DNA of 46,240 nucleotides, taken from NCBI GenBank assembly GCA_030428385.1, contig JAUIDY010000042.1, positions 1 to 46,240 of the forward strand, given 5' to 3'. The translations under genes were made by a program, and so were the position numbers. Of the stretch, positions 8,212 to 16,161 are shown piece after piece. This stretch comes from Rhodothermia bacterium (lineage in GTDB: Bacteria > Bacteroidota > Rhodothermia > Rhodothermales > JAAAOL01). Every line of letters begins with the position of its first letter. Position 1 is the stretch's first letter. The notes beneath the pieces were generated by a model. The model had not been told where the DNA came from. It saw nothing but the letters and a program-made list of their open reading frames with translations, and made no database searches.

Positions 8212-8831
8212 AGACGGAATTATACATCGGGTCGTGGGTAATCCTCTTACTATTGATAGGTGGCAGTGCGTGCACTTCTCGCGATGCTGTAGCGCCTGAG
8301 GATACAACCCCGGAAAACAGTTCGTCTTCCCAGTGGGAGCCACGTGTCTCTTCCCTACATCTAGATGCGCCTCCCGAAACCTATCATTTTGGGCAATTCG
8401 TGGGTAGTTGGAGCATTCAAGATGAAACGCTGCAAGCGGACGGATCGTGGTTGGAAGGCGAAGAAGCCGAGTGGATCTGGTATTACATACTCGACGGATT
8501 TGCTATCCAAGATGACTGGATTGCTCCAGCTCGCCATCTACCTGCAGGCGAAAACGGTCGGCAATATGGGACCAATTTGCGCATCTACAATCCGCAAACG
8601 GACGCCTGGGAACTGGCTTGGTTGAGTAATACCGGGAAAACGGTGGATGTCTACGATGCGACCGGGACAGCTGAGGAAGTGATTATGACTCGAACGCTTC
8701 CCAATGGGCGTGGTCAACGAATCACGTTCTTCGACATCACTCCTTCGTCGTTTGAATGGAAAATGGAGGTGGAACAACCCGATACTACCTGGCAAGAAGT
8801 CTACCGGATCCACGCCACGCGAACCTCGTAG
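8208..8831 (+). CDS. DUF1579-like lipoprotein
   Basis: 207 residues. The start ATG overlaps the previous stop as ATGA, so translation is probably coupled. The signal peptide ends in a lipobox (LLLLIGGSAC, Cys22), which predicts a lipid-anchored envelope protein. After a Ser/Pro/Glu linker the domain shows FGQFVGSWSIQDETL, WIWYYILDGFAIQDDW, YNPQTDAWELAWLSNTGK and FEWKMEVEQPDTTWQEVYRI, the aromatic up-and-down pattern of DUF1579/lipocalin-like proteins. It looks distantly related to the C-terminal half of the gene before it, so the pair may be an old tandem duplication that later split in architecture. The role is unknown. Confidence 0.78.
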   Translation: MKTELYIGSWVILLLLIGGSACTSRDAVAPEDTTPENSSSSQWEPRVSSLHLDAPPETYHFGQFVGSWSIQDETLQADGSWLEGEEAEWIWYYILDGFAIQDDWIAPARHLPAGENGRQYGTNLRIYNPQTDAWELAWLSNTGKTVDVYDATGTAEEVIMTRTLPNGRGQRITFFDITPSSFEWKMEVEQPDTTWQEVYRIHATRTS

Positions 8832-8854
8832 TTGGGTACGCTTGCCTCTGTACT

Positions 8855-8895
8855 CCCTTTGGGCTACACGTGAGCGTCTCCGTAGCCTAAAAGGG
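8855..8895. terminator. Long stem-loop between convergent genes
   Basis: CCCTTT (8855-8860) plus GGCTAC (8862-8867) pair with GTAGCC (8882-8887) plus AAAGGG (8890-8895), giving a 12-bp stem with one small internal loop and a 14-nt apical loop. It lies between the stops of the convergent genes ending at 8831 and 8936. No T-run follows on either strand, so this is a candidate bidirectional 3'-end structure rather than a classic intrinsic terminator. Confidence 0.45.
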
Positions 8896-8935
8896 TGCGG
8901 CTCCCGATCGTGGTGGTCAGGGAACCGTTTGCTCG

Positions 8936-9727
8936 TCAATCCGCATCTATATCCAACATGCTTGCTCCCCATATGCGCATCGTTTCCCGGTCTTGCACAA
9001 AGGCAATGACAGAAGCCTTTTGATGGTTCAGGTCGTCAGGTAGGCCTAACCTGAGACGGCCTTCAGGGAGGGTCTCCGTATGGAAGACGCGGACGACTTG
9101 TTCGTGGGACAGTGTCCTGCCTTTATTTTCACCACGCGGAATTGCTTGAGAAAGGCCACGCTCCACAACGGCCACCTGGAGCACGGCATTTTCTGGCATT
9201 CCGGTGACCTGAAAGTCAAGCTGAAGGACCTGTTCGGATAGCATTAGATTTGACAACTCAACGGTTGCCTTGGCGGGTAGCTGTAATGCGGCCTGGATGG
9301 ACGAGCGTGCTTTGATTTCATCTGAACCCACAAATACCTGTGCTCCATTCACAATCATTTGTGGCGTATAAGTACGTGTGCCCAGGATGCGAGTATAGGT
9401 TCGCTGCCGGTCTGAAAAGGCGGAATCGCTATACGGATCTGCCCATCCAAGGTAATTCCAATAGTCGACGTGAAATGAAAGCGTATAAAGAGGGAGGTTC
9501 TGACTTCGGGCTTCTTCCGTCAGACGCGCCAGCACCCGATCTGCTGGTGGGCAACTGGAGCATCCTTCTGAGGTAAAGAGTTCTACAAGAGCAAAAGGAG
9601 GAGAAGGGAACGCTTCAAGGACAGGAAGTGATGCCACGGTGGTCTTAGTTGGCGCGGCGGAGTAAATCACATAGCCAAGCACCAGGGCCGCAGACAGAAA
9701 AAAAGCCGGGAGAGCGAAGCGATTCAT
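8936..9727 (-). CDS. DUF1223 family exported thioredoxin-fold-like protein
   Basis: 263 residues with an N-terminal signal anchor (FALPAFFLSAALVLGYVIYS). The core matches DUF1223: ALVELFTSEGCSSCPPAD (CxxC, Cys57-Cys60), LSFHVDYWNYLGWADPYSD, SDRQRTY and YTPQMIVNGAQVFVGSD. The CSSC pair at the start of the fold, followed by the HVDYWNYLGW signature, points to a thioredoxin-like fold on the outer side of the membrane. Whether it is redox active is not known. The C-terminal half is a beta-domain (LQLDFQVTG, LQVAVVERGL). It is transcribed away from crcB; the shared upstream region is 113 bp. The biological role of the family is still unclear. Confidence 0.88.
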   Translation of the reverse strand: MNRFALPAFFLSAALVLGYVIYSAAPTKTTVASLPVLEAFPSPPFALVELFTSEGCSSCPPADRVLARLTEEARSQNLPLYTLSFHVDYWNYLGWADPYSDSAFSDRQRTYTRILGTRTYTPQMIVNGAQVFVGSDEIKARSSIQAALQLPAKATVELSNLMLSEQVLQLDFQVTGMPENAVLQVAVVERGLSQAIPRGENKGRTLSHEQVVRVFHTETLPEGRLRLGLPDDLNHQKASVIAFVQDRETMRIWGASMLDIDAD

Positions 9728-9840
9728 GGTACTGTATATTCCACAGAACAGAGGAGCGCAAACAAACCAAGGTGTCGATACTATTTTCTGCGCAAGTAGA
9801 AACGGAATAGGATCAATAATTAATCGAATTGCTCTTTTAG

Positions 9841-10221
9841 ATGATTCAACACTTTTTTTGGGTGGCGCTAGGCGGCGCGATGGGTGCTGTGTTGCGGTAT
9901 GGTGTTACCGTAGGGGTTGCCCATTATTGGGAAAAACCATTTCCGCTAGCGACCTGGGTGGTAAACCTCACTGGTTGCTTTCTCATCGGATTTCTGGTGT
10001 CCGTACTTGGAAAAACAGGAGCGGGAGAGACAATGCGTTTTTTGGTGATCGTAGGCTTTTTGGGTTCATTGACTACCTTCTCCACTTTTAGTCTTGAAAC
10101 GGTTGCTCTTTGGGAAGCAGGACAGGGCGGGGTGGCCCTGTTAAATGCTCTCGGAAGTGTGGTACTAGGTGTGTTGTGCGTTTGGGGAGGGGTGCAGCTT
10201 GCCCGGTTGGTAGGGGGCTAA
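9841..10221 (+). CDS. crcB: Fluoride ion channel FluC/CrcB
   Basis: 126 residues with four hydrophobic segments, the normal size for the small dual-topology fluoride exporters that remove F- from the cytoplasm. Family motifs are all present: GGAMGAVLRYGV near the N-terminus, NLTGCFLIGF in the second span, and GFLGSLTTFSTFSLE, which contains the TTFSTF Phe-box region lining the pore. A single gene means it would form a homodimer. The stop codon overlaps the stop of the convergent lipoprotein gene by a few bases. I looked upstream for the crcB riboswitch and did not find it. Confidence 0.95.
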   Translation: MIQHFFWVALGGAMGAVLRYGVTVGVAHYWEKPFPLATWVVNLTGCFLIGFLVSVLGKTGAGETMRFLVIVGFLGSLTTFSTFSLETVALWEAGQGGVALLNALGSVVLGVLCVWGGVQLARLVGG

Positions 10222-11033
10222 TCCGAAACAGTTTTGTGAATAAGAAAGGTGCCTACAGTCGAGGGTGGGTGCTGAACACGGGTGTCGGGGTAGGGCGAGA
10301 CAGCCAACATCTCAAACCGATATCCAAGGGTGTCAAGTGTCGCTATTTCTTGGTCGAGGCCCGTGATCTCCCCGGGGACGTGGCCAGTCAAAGTAAACCG
10401 GAACAGTTCGGCCTGACCAAATTGGACTTCAAGAAGCGTACTGACTTCCCCCGCCCAGATACAATCCACATCTATCGGACACCGGCTGTCACTCGGCGTG
10501 TCAAGAAATTGAAAACGACCGTTTCCGCTGTCAAACGAGATCGATTCTCCCTCGTTGAGCACAAAGGATCCACTCGGTGGCGCTTCTTCTAGGACGGACA
10601 CCCGAAACGTAGCAACCGAATGCTGCACGTCGGGTTGGGTGCTAATCGGGTACGGAGCAACGGCCAAAAGCTCTATGCGATAGCCCAGGGTGTCCTGAAT
10701 GGGGCGGGTACGCAATACCGACCGCGTATCCCCATAAACGAATCCTGTTAACGTGAACGCGACGGGTGTCCTTCGCCCAATGGTCAGCCGAACCGCTGTG
10801 CTGACCGACCCTTCGGAAAAACAACGCACATCAGCAGGGCAGCGGCTTTCATCCGTTTTTTGGACATACTCAAACCGGACGGCCTCGTGTCCGATGGCGA
10901 CACCCTCGCCTTCGCGAAGCTCAAAAGCCTCACCGGAAGCGACGCTGAGCGTTTTGTCATTTCTGAAGTCAAAGAGGGAGCAGCCGCTCAGGACCATCAA
11001 CGCGGCAGATAGCAGAAGGAGGGGACTACGCAT
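10218..11033 (-). CDS. Lipoprotein with two tandem copies of an SRCP-type domain
   Basis: 271 residues; signal peptide with lipobox (LMVLSGC, Cys18). The mature part is an internal duplication of about 105 residues. Copy 1 (from about residue 33) has AFELREGEGVAI, ESRCPADVRCFSEGSVS, VAFTLTGFVYG and DTLGYRIELLAVAPYP. Copy 2 (from about 147) has SFVLNEGESISF, DSRCPIDVDCIWAGEVS, FRFTLTGHVPG and DTLGYRFEMLAVSPYP. Each copy carries a Cys pair in the SRCPxDVxC pattern known from many bacterial lipoproteins of unknown function; the pair may form a disulfide or bind a metal. Probably envelope-anchored. Its 3' end overlaps the crcB stop. An inverted repeat lies just before the start. Confidence 0.82.
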   Translation of the reverse strand: MRSPLLLLSAALMVLSGCSLFDFRNDKTLSVASGEAFELREGEGVAIGHEAVRFEYVQKTDESRCPADVRCFSEGSVSTAVRLTIGRRTPVAFTLTGFVYGDTRSVLRTRPIQDTLGYRIELLAVAPYPISTQPDVQHSVATFRVSVLEEAPPSGSFVLNEGESISFDSGNGRFQFLDTPSDSRCPIDVDCIWAGEVSTLLEVQFGQAELFRFTLTGHVPGEITGLDQEIATLDTLGYRFEMLAVSPYPDTRVQHPPSTVGTFLIHKTVSD

Positions 11034-11048
11034 GGGGGAAGGGATTTA

Positions 11049-11070
11049 AAACGTATCAGATCATACGTTT
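11049..11070. repeat. Perfect 8-bp inverted repeat upstream of the SRCP lipoprotein gene
   Basis: AAACGTAT and ATACGTTT are separated by six bases (CAGATC), 16 bp upstream of the minus-strand start at 11033 and 84 bp after the porQ-like stop. On the minus strand the stem is followed by a short T-run, so it could be a weak terminator of the porQ-like gene or an operator for the lipoprotein gene. Confidence 0.4.
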
Positions 11071-11153
11071 AAGATACCGATCGTGGTACAGGCCAACGAG
11101 GTAATAATTATCCGCTTTTTGTTTGCACAACCTGAGCACGCCGTGCGCATGCC

Positions 11154-12131
11154 CTATAGGATGGTGCGGACTGTCAGTTGGTGCAACCCTCCGTTTTCGG
11201 ACCACGAGTTGTACGCATAATCGAAGTTAAAACGGGTAATCTTTAAGCCGAATCCCATCCCAAAGCCAGCCAGATCAAGTCGGCTTTTAGTCTTGAGCGC
11301 TTCATGCCGCCGGTGGTTGTACCCGAACCGCACATTAAACGCAGAGCCGAACTGAAACTCTCCACCCAGCGCTAGGTGCGCCAGAATGTCATCGATAGTA
11401 GTTGCCGTGTCAGAGAGGCGATCCATATCGTGCAGGTTGTACCCCATTACGGTGACCAGCAAGGGGAGGTACCGGAGCCGCTTGGTCAGGCCTACCCTAA
11501 CATCCAGTGGCAATTCATCTTTTGTAGTTCCGAAAGAGCTTAGCGTCACTCCCAGGTTGTTCACGGCTGCGCTCAACGTCATTTGCTGATTGGGCAGGTG
11601 ATAGAGAATACCCACATCAGCGGCTATTGCTGAGGCATTCACATCGTCAAGGGAGGAATAAATCAGATGGGCATTAATTCCATAGTGGAATTGCTCGGTG
11701 TACTTTCGTGAGGCTCCTACGGTTAATGCCACATCCGACGCGTTGAAGGTCCCGGTGCGGTTGCCTTGCTCATCGGCACCTTGTAATTCGCCCCAGCCTA
11801 GAAAACGTAGCCCCGCCCCCAAGCTCCCAATCCCTTCATAGTGACGGCTGTATGCCAGGAATCCCGCGTTGATGTCGCTCAGGTGGTTGAGGTATGAAAT
11901 AGACAGCGCTCCGTGCATGTCTGGATTCAGCAAGGCGGGGTTGTAGAAAAGCGCGTTGACGTCATCACCATACATGGCCGAAAAGCTTCCGCCCAATGCC
12001 GCGGCTCGTGCCGATGGCTCCAGGCGTAAAAAAGGAAAGCCCGATAGATCAGTCGGCTGCGCCAAGGTCGGCACACTGAAGAGTATAGTGAGGCCGAAGA
12101 GAAAAGAGAGTACGCGCATAGACGTCGACAC
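11154..12131 (-). CDS. PorQ-like outer-membrane protein (type IX secretion)
   Basis: 325 residues; the start may be 12131 or the in-frame ATG at 12119 (MRVLSFLFGLTILFSV, then PTLAQP). After the signal peptide comes GFPFLRLEPSARAAALGGSF followed by NALFYNPALLNP, the hallmark N-terminus of PorQ (FLxLPxSARxAALGG, NPALL). The rest is a predicted FadL/PorV-type 14-strand barrel (GSLGAGLRFLGWGEL, HYGINAHLIYSSLDD, LAGFGMGFGLKI). PorQ proteins work with PorU/PorZ at the cell surface in attaching type IX cargo. No other attachment-complex gene is adjacent. Distinguishing PorQ from other PorV-like family members would need a profile search. Confidence 0.78.
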   Translation of the reverse strand: MSTSMRVLSFLFGLTILFSVPTLAQPTDLSGFPFLRLEPSARAAALGGSFSAMYGDDVNALFYNPALLNPDMHGALSISYLNHLSDINAGFLAYSRHYEGIGSLGAGLRFLGWGELQGADEQGNRTGTFNASDVALTVGASRKYTEQFHYGINAHLIYSSLDDVNASAIAADVGILYHLPNQQMTLSAAVNNLGVTLSSFGTTKDELPLDVRVGLTKRLRYLPLLVTVMGYNLHDMDRLSDTATTIDDILAHLALGGEFQFGSAFNVRFGYNHRRHEALKTKSRLDLAGFGMGFGLKITRFNFDYAYNSWSENGGLHQLTVRTIL

Positions 12132-12592
12132 GGCTTGAACTAGCTTGGATACACCGCCGCCGAAGATCGGCAGCAGGGAGTAAAGAAAAAAGGCAAAAGC
12201 GGTAGCAACAGACGAATAGACTACAGGAAATCCAGAAGGAAGCTTTACTTAAAGAAGGAGTAGGTTTGTAGCCGGAAAGCGAAGCGCAAGAGGTTGATTG
12301 ATGGGTTATTCTACCTACACATCACCGCTGCTACCTAATGAATGATGCCCTGCCAGGCAACGTATTAAAACAGGATGCAGGGGGAACGGATCCCCCAAGG
12401 TAGCGTGAGACTCGCCGTTCCATGGTGCCGCAATCGGTTAGGGGGCAGGGGTTGGCAAGTTTTTTGACATCACATCTACCCCTCGTATATGGAACGTTTT
12501 TTTGTTGCGGTGTGCCACTTTGACATTGCATGGACGGCACTGACAACGATCACTTATGTAACCCCCATGCCACCATTTGGCATTTCTAACCC
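12132..12592. other. 461-bp gene-free region between porQ-like gene and secA
   Basis: No open frame here has a recognisable product. The visible content is: a stem-loop GCCGCCGA / TCGGCAGC at 12156-12174 in the porQ-like 5' leader; a perfect GGGGGA / TCCCCC hairpin at 12380-12396 with loop ACGGA; a second GC-rich patch near 12441-12456; and a promoter-like pair at 12464-12491. I compared it by eye with SRP RNA, tmRNA, TPP and cobalamin elements and saw no match. An uncharacterised leader or small RNA is possible. Confidence 0.4.
12464..12491 (+). promoter_or_regulatory. Candidate promoter for secA
   Basis: TTGACA (12464-12469) and TATATG (12486-12491) are separated by 16 bp. The -35 box is a perfect sigma-70 type match and the -10 box matches 4 of 6. 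Transcription would begin near 12498 and give a leader of about 95 nt before the secA ATG at 12593. A second TTGACA at 12520 has no good partner. Confidence 0.5.
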
Positions 12593-15500
12593 ATGATAAA
12601 ATTTATTCAAAGCCTTTTTGGCGACAGCAATGCACGCGCACTCAAACAGCTTTGGCCTCAGGTTGCGGAAATAAATGAGTACGCGGAAGAGTATGCTTCC
12701 CTTTCAGAAGAAGCCCTGCGGGCCAAGACGGACGAGTTTAAGGCGGAGATCCACGACGCTGTTGCCGACATAGAAGCGCGGATTCAGGAAATCCGCGATG
12801 CCCTGCGTGGCATCGTCTCCGATGCTGGTGGCGATGGACAGGCAGGCGACGAAGAGCTTAGCTTCGAAGACCGACAGGACCTGATTGATGAGTTGGATGA
12901 CCTGGAAGCCGAGTGGCTGGAAGTGGTGGACGATGCCCTTGATGCCCTCATGACACGTGCCTTTGCGGTTGTCAAAGAAGCGTGTCGCCGCCTCAAAGGT
13001 CGGCAATGGGAAGCGGGGGGGGCGACCATTACGTGGGACATGGTGCCTTACGATGTGCAGCTGCTGGGCGGGATTGTGCTCCATCAGGGGAACGTCGCTG
13101 AAATGAAAACGGGGGAAGGGAAAACCCTCGTGGCGGTAGCTCCCGTCTATCTCAATGCCCTCCCAGGACGCGGCGTGCACCTTGTCACCGTCAACCCCTA
13201 TCTGGCGCAACGTGACGCTGAGTGGATGGGCCCCGTGTTTGAATACCTTGGTCTTTCCGTCGATTGCATTGAGAACTACGAGCCTCATACAGACGGACGC
13301 AAAAGCGCCTACCGTGCCGACATCACCTACGGGACCAACAATGAATTTGGCTTCGACTATCTGCGCGACAACTCGTTTGTGGTCGACCCGGACCAACTGG
13401 TCCAGCGGGAGCATCATTATGCCATTGTGGACGAAGTGGACTCCGTGCTCATCGACGAAGCCCGCACGCCGCTTATTATTTCAGGGCCGGTACCGCAGGC
13501 CAATGATGCACGCTTTGGCGAATTAAATCCAGCCGTTTCCCGCGTCGTGCGGCAGCAAATCAATATCGTCGCGGGTTTTGCCACTGAGGCAGAAAACAAA
13601 CTTAAGGAGCGAGACAAAGCGCTAGAAGCGGGCGACAACAAGCTGGCGGGCAAAATGGAAGAAGAAGCCGGTTTGGCCCTCCTCCGAGCGTCACGGGGCT
13701 TCCCCAAAAACCGCAAGTTGGTCCGGCTGATGCAGGAACCCGGCGTGGCGCAACTCCTGCAACGTACTGAATTCTTCTACCTGCAAGACAACGCCAAAAA
13801 TATGCCCTTCGTCGATGATGCGCTGCACTATGCGCTCGACGAAAAACAGCACGCCATCGAACTGACCGGACAGGGCCGCGAAGCCATTTCGGGGGCTGCT
13901 GGTGAAGATGCAGACCTCTTTATCCTTCCTGACATTGGCGAGGAGTCGGCCAAGATCGAGCAGGTTCGTAAATCCAAACTCCAAGCGCTGGAGGCGGAAC
14001 TGCGCGATGATGACAGCTTGACGGAGGAGCAGAAGCAAACGCGCCTGGACGAAGCCCTCGACGCGTTTAAAAATGAGGAGGATGAAGCCAAGCGGCAGTT
14101 GTACAGCACCTACTCGGAACGAGCCGAACGCCTGCACGCCATTGAACAGTTGCTAAAGGCCTACACCCTGTACGAAAAAGACATCGAATACATCGTACAG
14201 GAAGGCAAGGTGCAGATTGTGGATAAACACACGGGGCGTGTCTTGCCCGGTCGTCGCTATTCCGACGGTTTGCACCAGGCCATCGAAGCGAAGGAGGGCG
14301 TGAAGGTGCAAGCGGCAACGCAGACCTATGCCACCATCACCCTCCAGAATTATTTCCGCATGTATCACAAACTAGCGGGGATGACGGGTACGGCGGAGAC
14401 CGAGGCCGAAGAGCTACACAAAATCTACGGCGTCTCGGTGATTGTGGTACCCACCAACCGCCCGATCGCACGCGATGACAAAGACGACCTCGTCTATCGC
14501 ACCCGCCGGGAGAAATACAACGCGGTAATCAACCACATTCAGGAGTACCATCACAAGGGACAACCGGTGCTCGTGGGGACGACGTCGGTGGAAGTGTCGG
14601 AGACGCTGAGCCGGATGCTGAAGCGTTCTGGTATTCCGCACAACGTGCTAAATGCCCGTCGCGACCGGGCCTTGCAGGAGTCGCAAATTGTGGCCGAGGC
14701 GGGGAAACGCGGGGCCGTGACCATTGCTACCAACATGGCCGGACGTGGCACCGACATTAAATTAGGCGAAGGCGTGCTGGACCTGGGCGGCCTCGCCATC
14801 CTTGGCACCGAGCGGCATGAAAGCCGCCGCATCGACTTGCAGCTACGCGGTCGTTCGGGACGACAGGGCGATCCGGGGGAGAGCCAGTTTTACATCTCGC
14901 TGGAAGACAACCTGATGCGGCTGTTTATGTCGGACCGGGTAGCGAAGGTGATGGACAAAATTGGCGGGGACGAAGACGAACCCATCATTCACCCGTGGAT
15001 CACCAAAAGCATCGAACGGGCGCAGAAAAAAGTTGAGCAAAACAACTTTGGCATCCGCAAGCGACAACTTGAATACGACGACGTGCTGAACGCGCAGCGC
15101 GAGGTTATTTACGACCGCCGTATGCATGCCCTCACGGGCAACCGTTTCCATGGCGAGTTTTTGGAGATGCTGCGCGACGTGATCCGAAACATCGTCGAAA
15201 AATACTACGGCGAGGGGCAGATTGATGAAATGCGCGAAGAACTCCGCCGGACGCTGGCCTTTGACCTTGAGTTGGAACGCGAACTGTTCGTCAACCTCGG
15301 CGAAGATGGCGTAACGGATCGCGCCTTTGAGGCGGCGCTGGCTTTCTACAAGCGCAAACGAGCTGCCCTCGCCCAACCGTTCTTCGACTCGATGCAGTCG
15401 CTGATGAACAACCCGTCCGTCGAGAATAAACCCACCCGCGTCTCGGTTGATTTCAGCGATGGCGCTCGCGCCCAGCGGACGATTGTGAAGGTGGACGATG

Positions 15501-16045
15501 TATTAAATTCTCAGGGGCGAGAGGTCAACGATGCCCTGGAGCGCACCGCCATGCTTTCGTACATCGACCAACGGTGGACCGAGCACCTGCGTCACCTTGA
15601 TGAGGTAAAAGAAGGTGTTGGGTTGCGGGCCTATGGGCAGCGCGATCCGCTGGTCGAATACAAGATGGAAGCCTTTAAGCTGTTCAGTGAGATGCTAACC
15701 GAAATCAACAACGATGTGGTTTCGTTCGTGATGCGTGCTGGACCGCTGGTGAATCAGGCTCCCAAAGCCGCCACCGCCCAGCGTAGCCGCGTGGACCGCC
15801 GCCGTATTGTGGAGCAGCACAACACCGATACGGGCTATGGCGTGAAAGCAGGGGGGAGTTCGCAAGCCGAAAGTGGAGCGGATCGTGATCCAACGGTGGT
15901 TAAAAAGCCGGTGACCGTAGACAAGATTGGTCGCAACGACATGGTCACCATCCAAAATCCCACCACGGGTATGGTACAGACGTTGAAGTACAAATACGCC
16001 GAGAAAAAAATCGCCCAGGGGTGGTCGGTCATTTCAAAGGATTAA
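12593..16045 (+). CDS. secA: Protein translocase subunit SecA
   Basis: SecA is the ATPase motor that pushes unfolded proteins through SecYEG. Visible motifs: Walker A EMKTGEGKTLVA (about 170-181), NNEFGFDYLRDN, DEVDSVLIDEARTPLIISG (about 280-298), KLAGMTGTAETEAEE, TNMAGRGTDIKLGEGV, GLAILGTERHESRRIDLQLR and GRSGRQGDPGESQF. At 1150 residues it is far longer than the 800-900 of Proteobacteria and Firmicutes. The extra length is mainly a charged, helical insert within the preprotein-binding region (about 310-520) and a linker near residue 50-100, as in other Bacteroidota-type SecA. The C-terminus keeps KIGRND, but the zinc motif CPCGSGKKYKxCHG is replaced by MVTIQNPTTGMVQTLKYKYA. A good promoter lies upstream. 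Confidence 0.97.
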   Translation: MIKFIQSLFGDSNARALKQLWPQVAEINEYAEEYASLSEEALRAKTDEFKAEIHDAVADIEARIQEIRDALRGIVSDAGGDGQAGDEELSFEDRQDLIDELDDLEAEWLEVVDDALDALMTRAFAVVKEACRRLKGRQWEAGGATITWDMVPYDVQLLGGIVLHQGNVAEMKTGEGKTLVAVAPVYLNALPGRGVHLVTVNPYLAQRDAEWMGPVFEYLGLSVDCIENYEPHTDGRKSAYRADITYGTNNEFGFDYLRDNSFVVDPDQLVQREHHYAIVDEVDSVLIDEARTPLIISGPVPQANDARFGELNPAVSRVVRQQINIVAGFATEAENKLKERDKALEAGDNKLAGKMEEEAGLALLRASRGFPKNRKLVRLMQEPGVAQLLQRTEFFYLQDNAKNMPFVDDALHYALDEKQHAIELTGQGREAISGAAGEDADLFILPDIGEESAKIEQVRKSKLQALEAELRDDDSLTEEQKQTRLDEALDAFKNEEDEAKRQLYSTYSERAERLHAIEQLLKAYTLYEKDIEYIVQEGKVQIVDKHTGRVLPGRRYSDGLHQAIEAKEGVKVQAATQTYATITLQNYFRMYHKLAGMTGTAETEAEELHKIYGVSVIVVPTNRPIARDDKDDLVYRTRREKYNAVINHIQEYHHKGQPVLVGTTSVEVSETLSRMLKRSGIPHNVLNARRDRALQESQIVAEAGKRGAVTIATNMAGRGTDIKLGEGVLDLGGLAILGTERHESRRIDLQLRGRSGRQGDPGESQFYISLEDNLMRLFMSDRVAKVMDKIGGDEDEPIIHPWITKSIERAQKKVEQNNFGIRKRQLEYDDVLNAQREVIYDRRMHALTGNRFHGEFLEMLRDVIRNIVEKYYGEGQIDEMREELRRTLAFDLELERELFVNLGEDGVTDRAFEAALAFYKRKRAALAQPFFDSMQSLMNNPSVENKPTRVSVDFSDGARAQRTIVKVDDVLNSQGREVNDALERTAMLSYIDQRWTEHLRHLDEVKEGVGLRAYGQRDPLVEYKMEAFKLFSEMLTEINNDVVSFVMRAGPLVNQAPKAATAQRSRVDRRRIVEQHNTDTGYGVKAGGSSQAESGADRDPTVVKKPVTVDKIGRNDMVTIQNPTTGMVQTLKYKYAEKKIAQGWSVISKD

Positions 16046-16161
16046 CGGAGCAGGAATATTAAAATTTGGAAATGTGTGGAATATGTGCTCGCGCTTGAAG
16101 GCGAGGGGTGATATATTATTCGTCACGTCTCTTTTTTTCGGCCTATCTCGCGCTCACAGCC

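Noticed and set aside
9728-9840. Fluoride (crcB) riboswitch upstream of crcB
   Set aside because: The conserved GGxGAUGGxxxUCxCC start and pseudoknot bases are not present in the 113-bp gap.
12300-12460. SRP RNA or tmRNA in the secA upstream region
   Set aside because: Neither the SRP apical GGUCAGG...GGAAGG motif nor the tmRNA end pairing could be found.
12331-12546. 71-residue minus-strand open frame before secA
   Set aside because: No recognisable domain, rich in Cys/Pro/Arg without pattern, and it overlaps the likely secA promoter.
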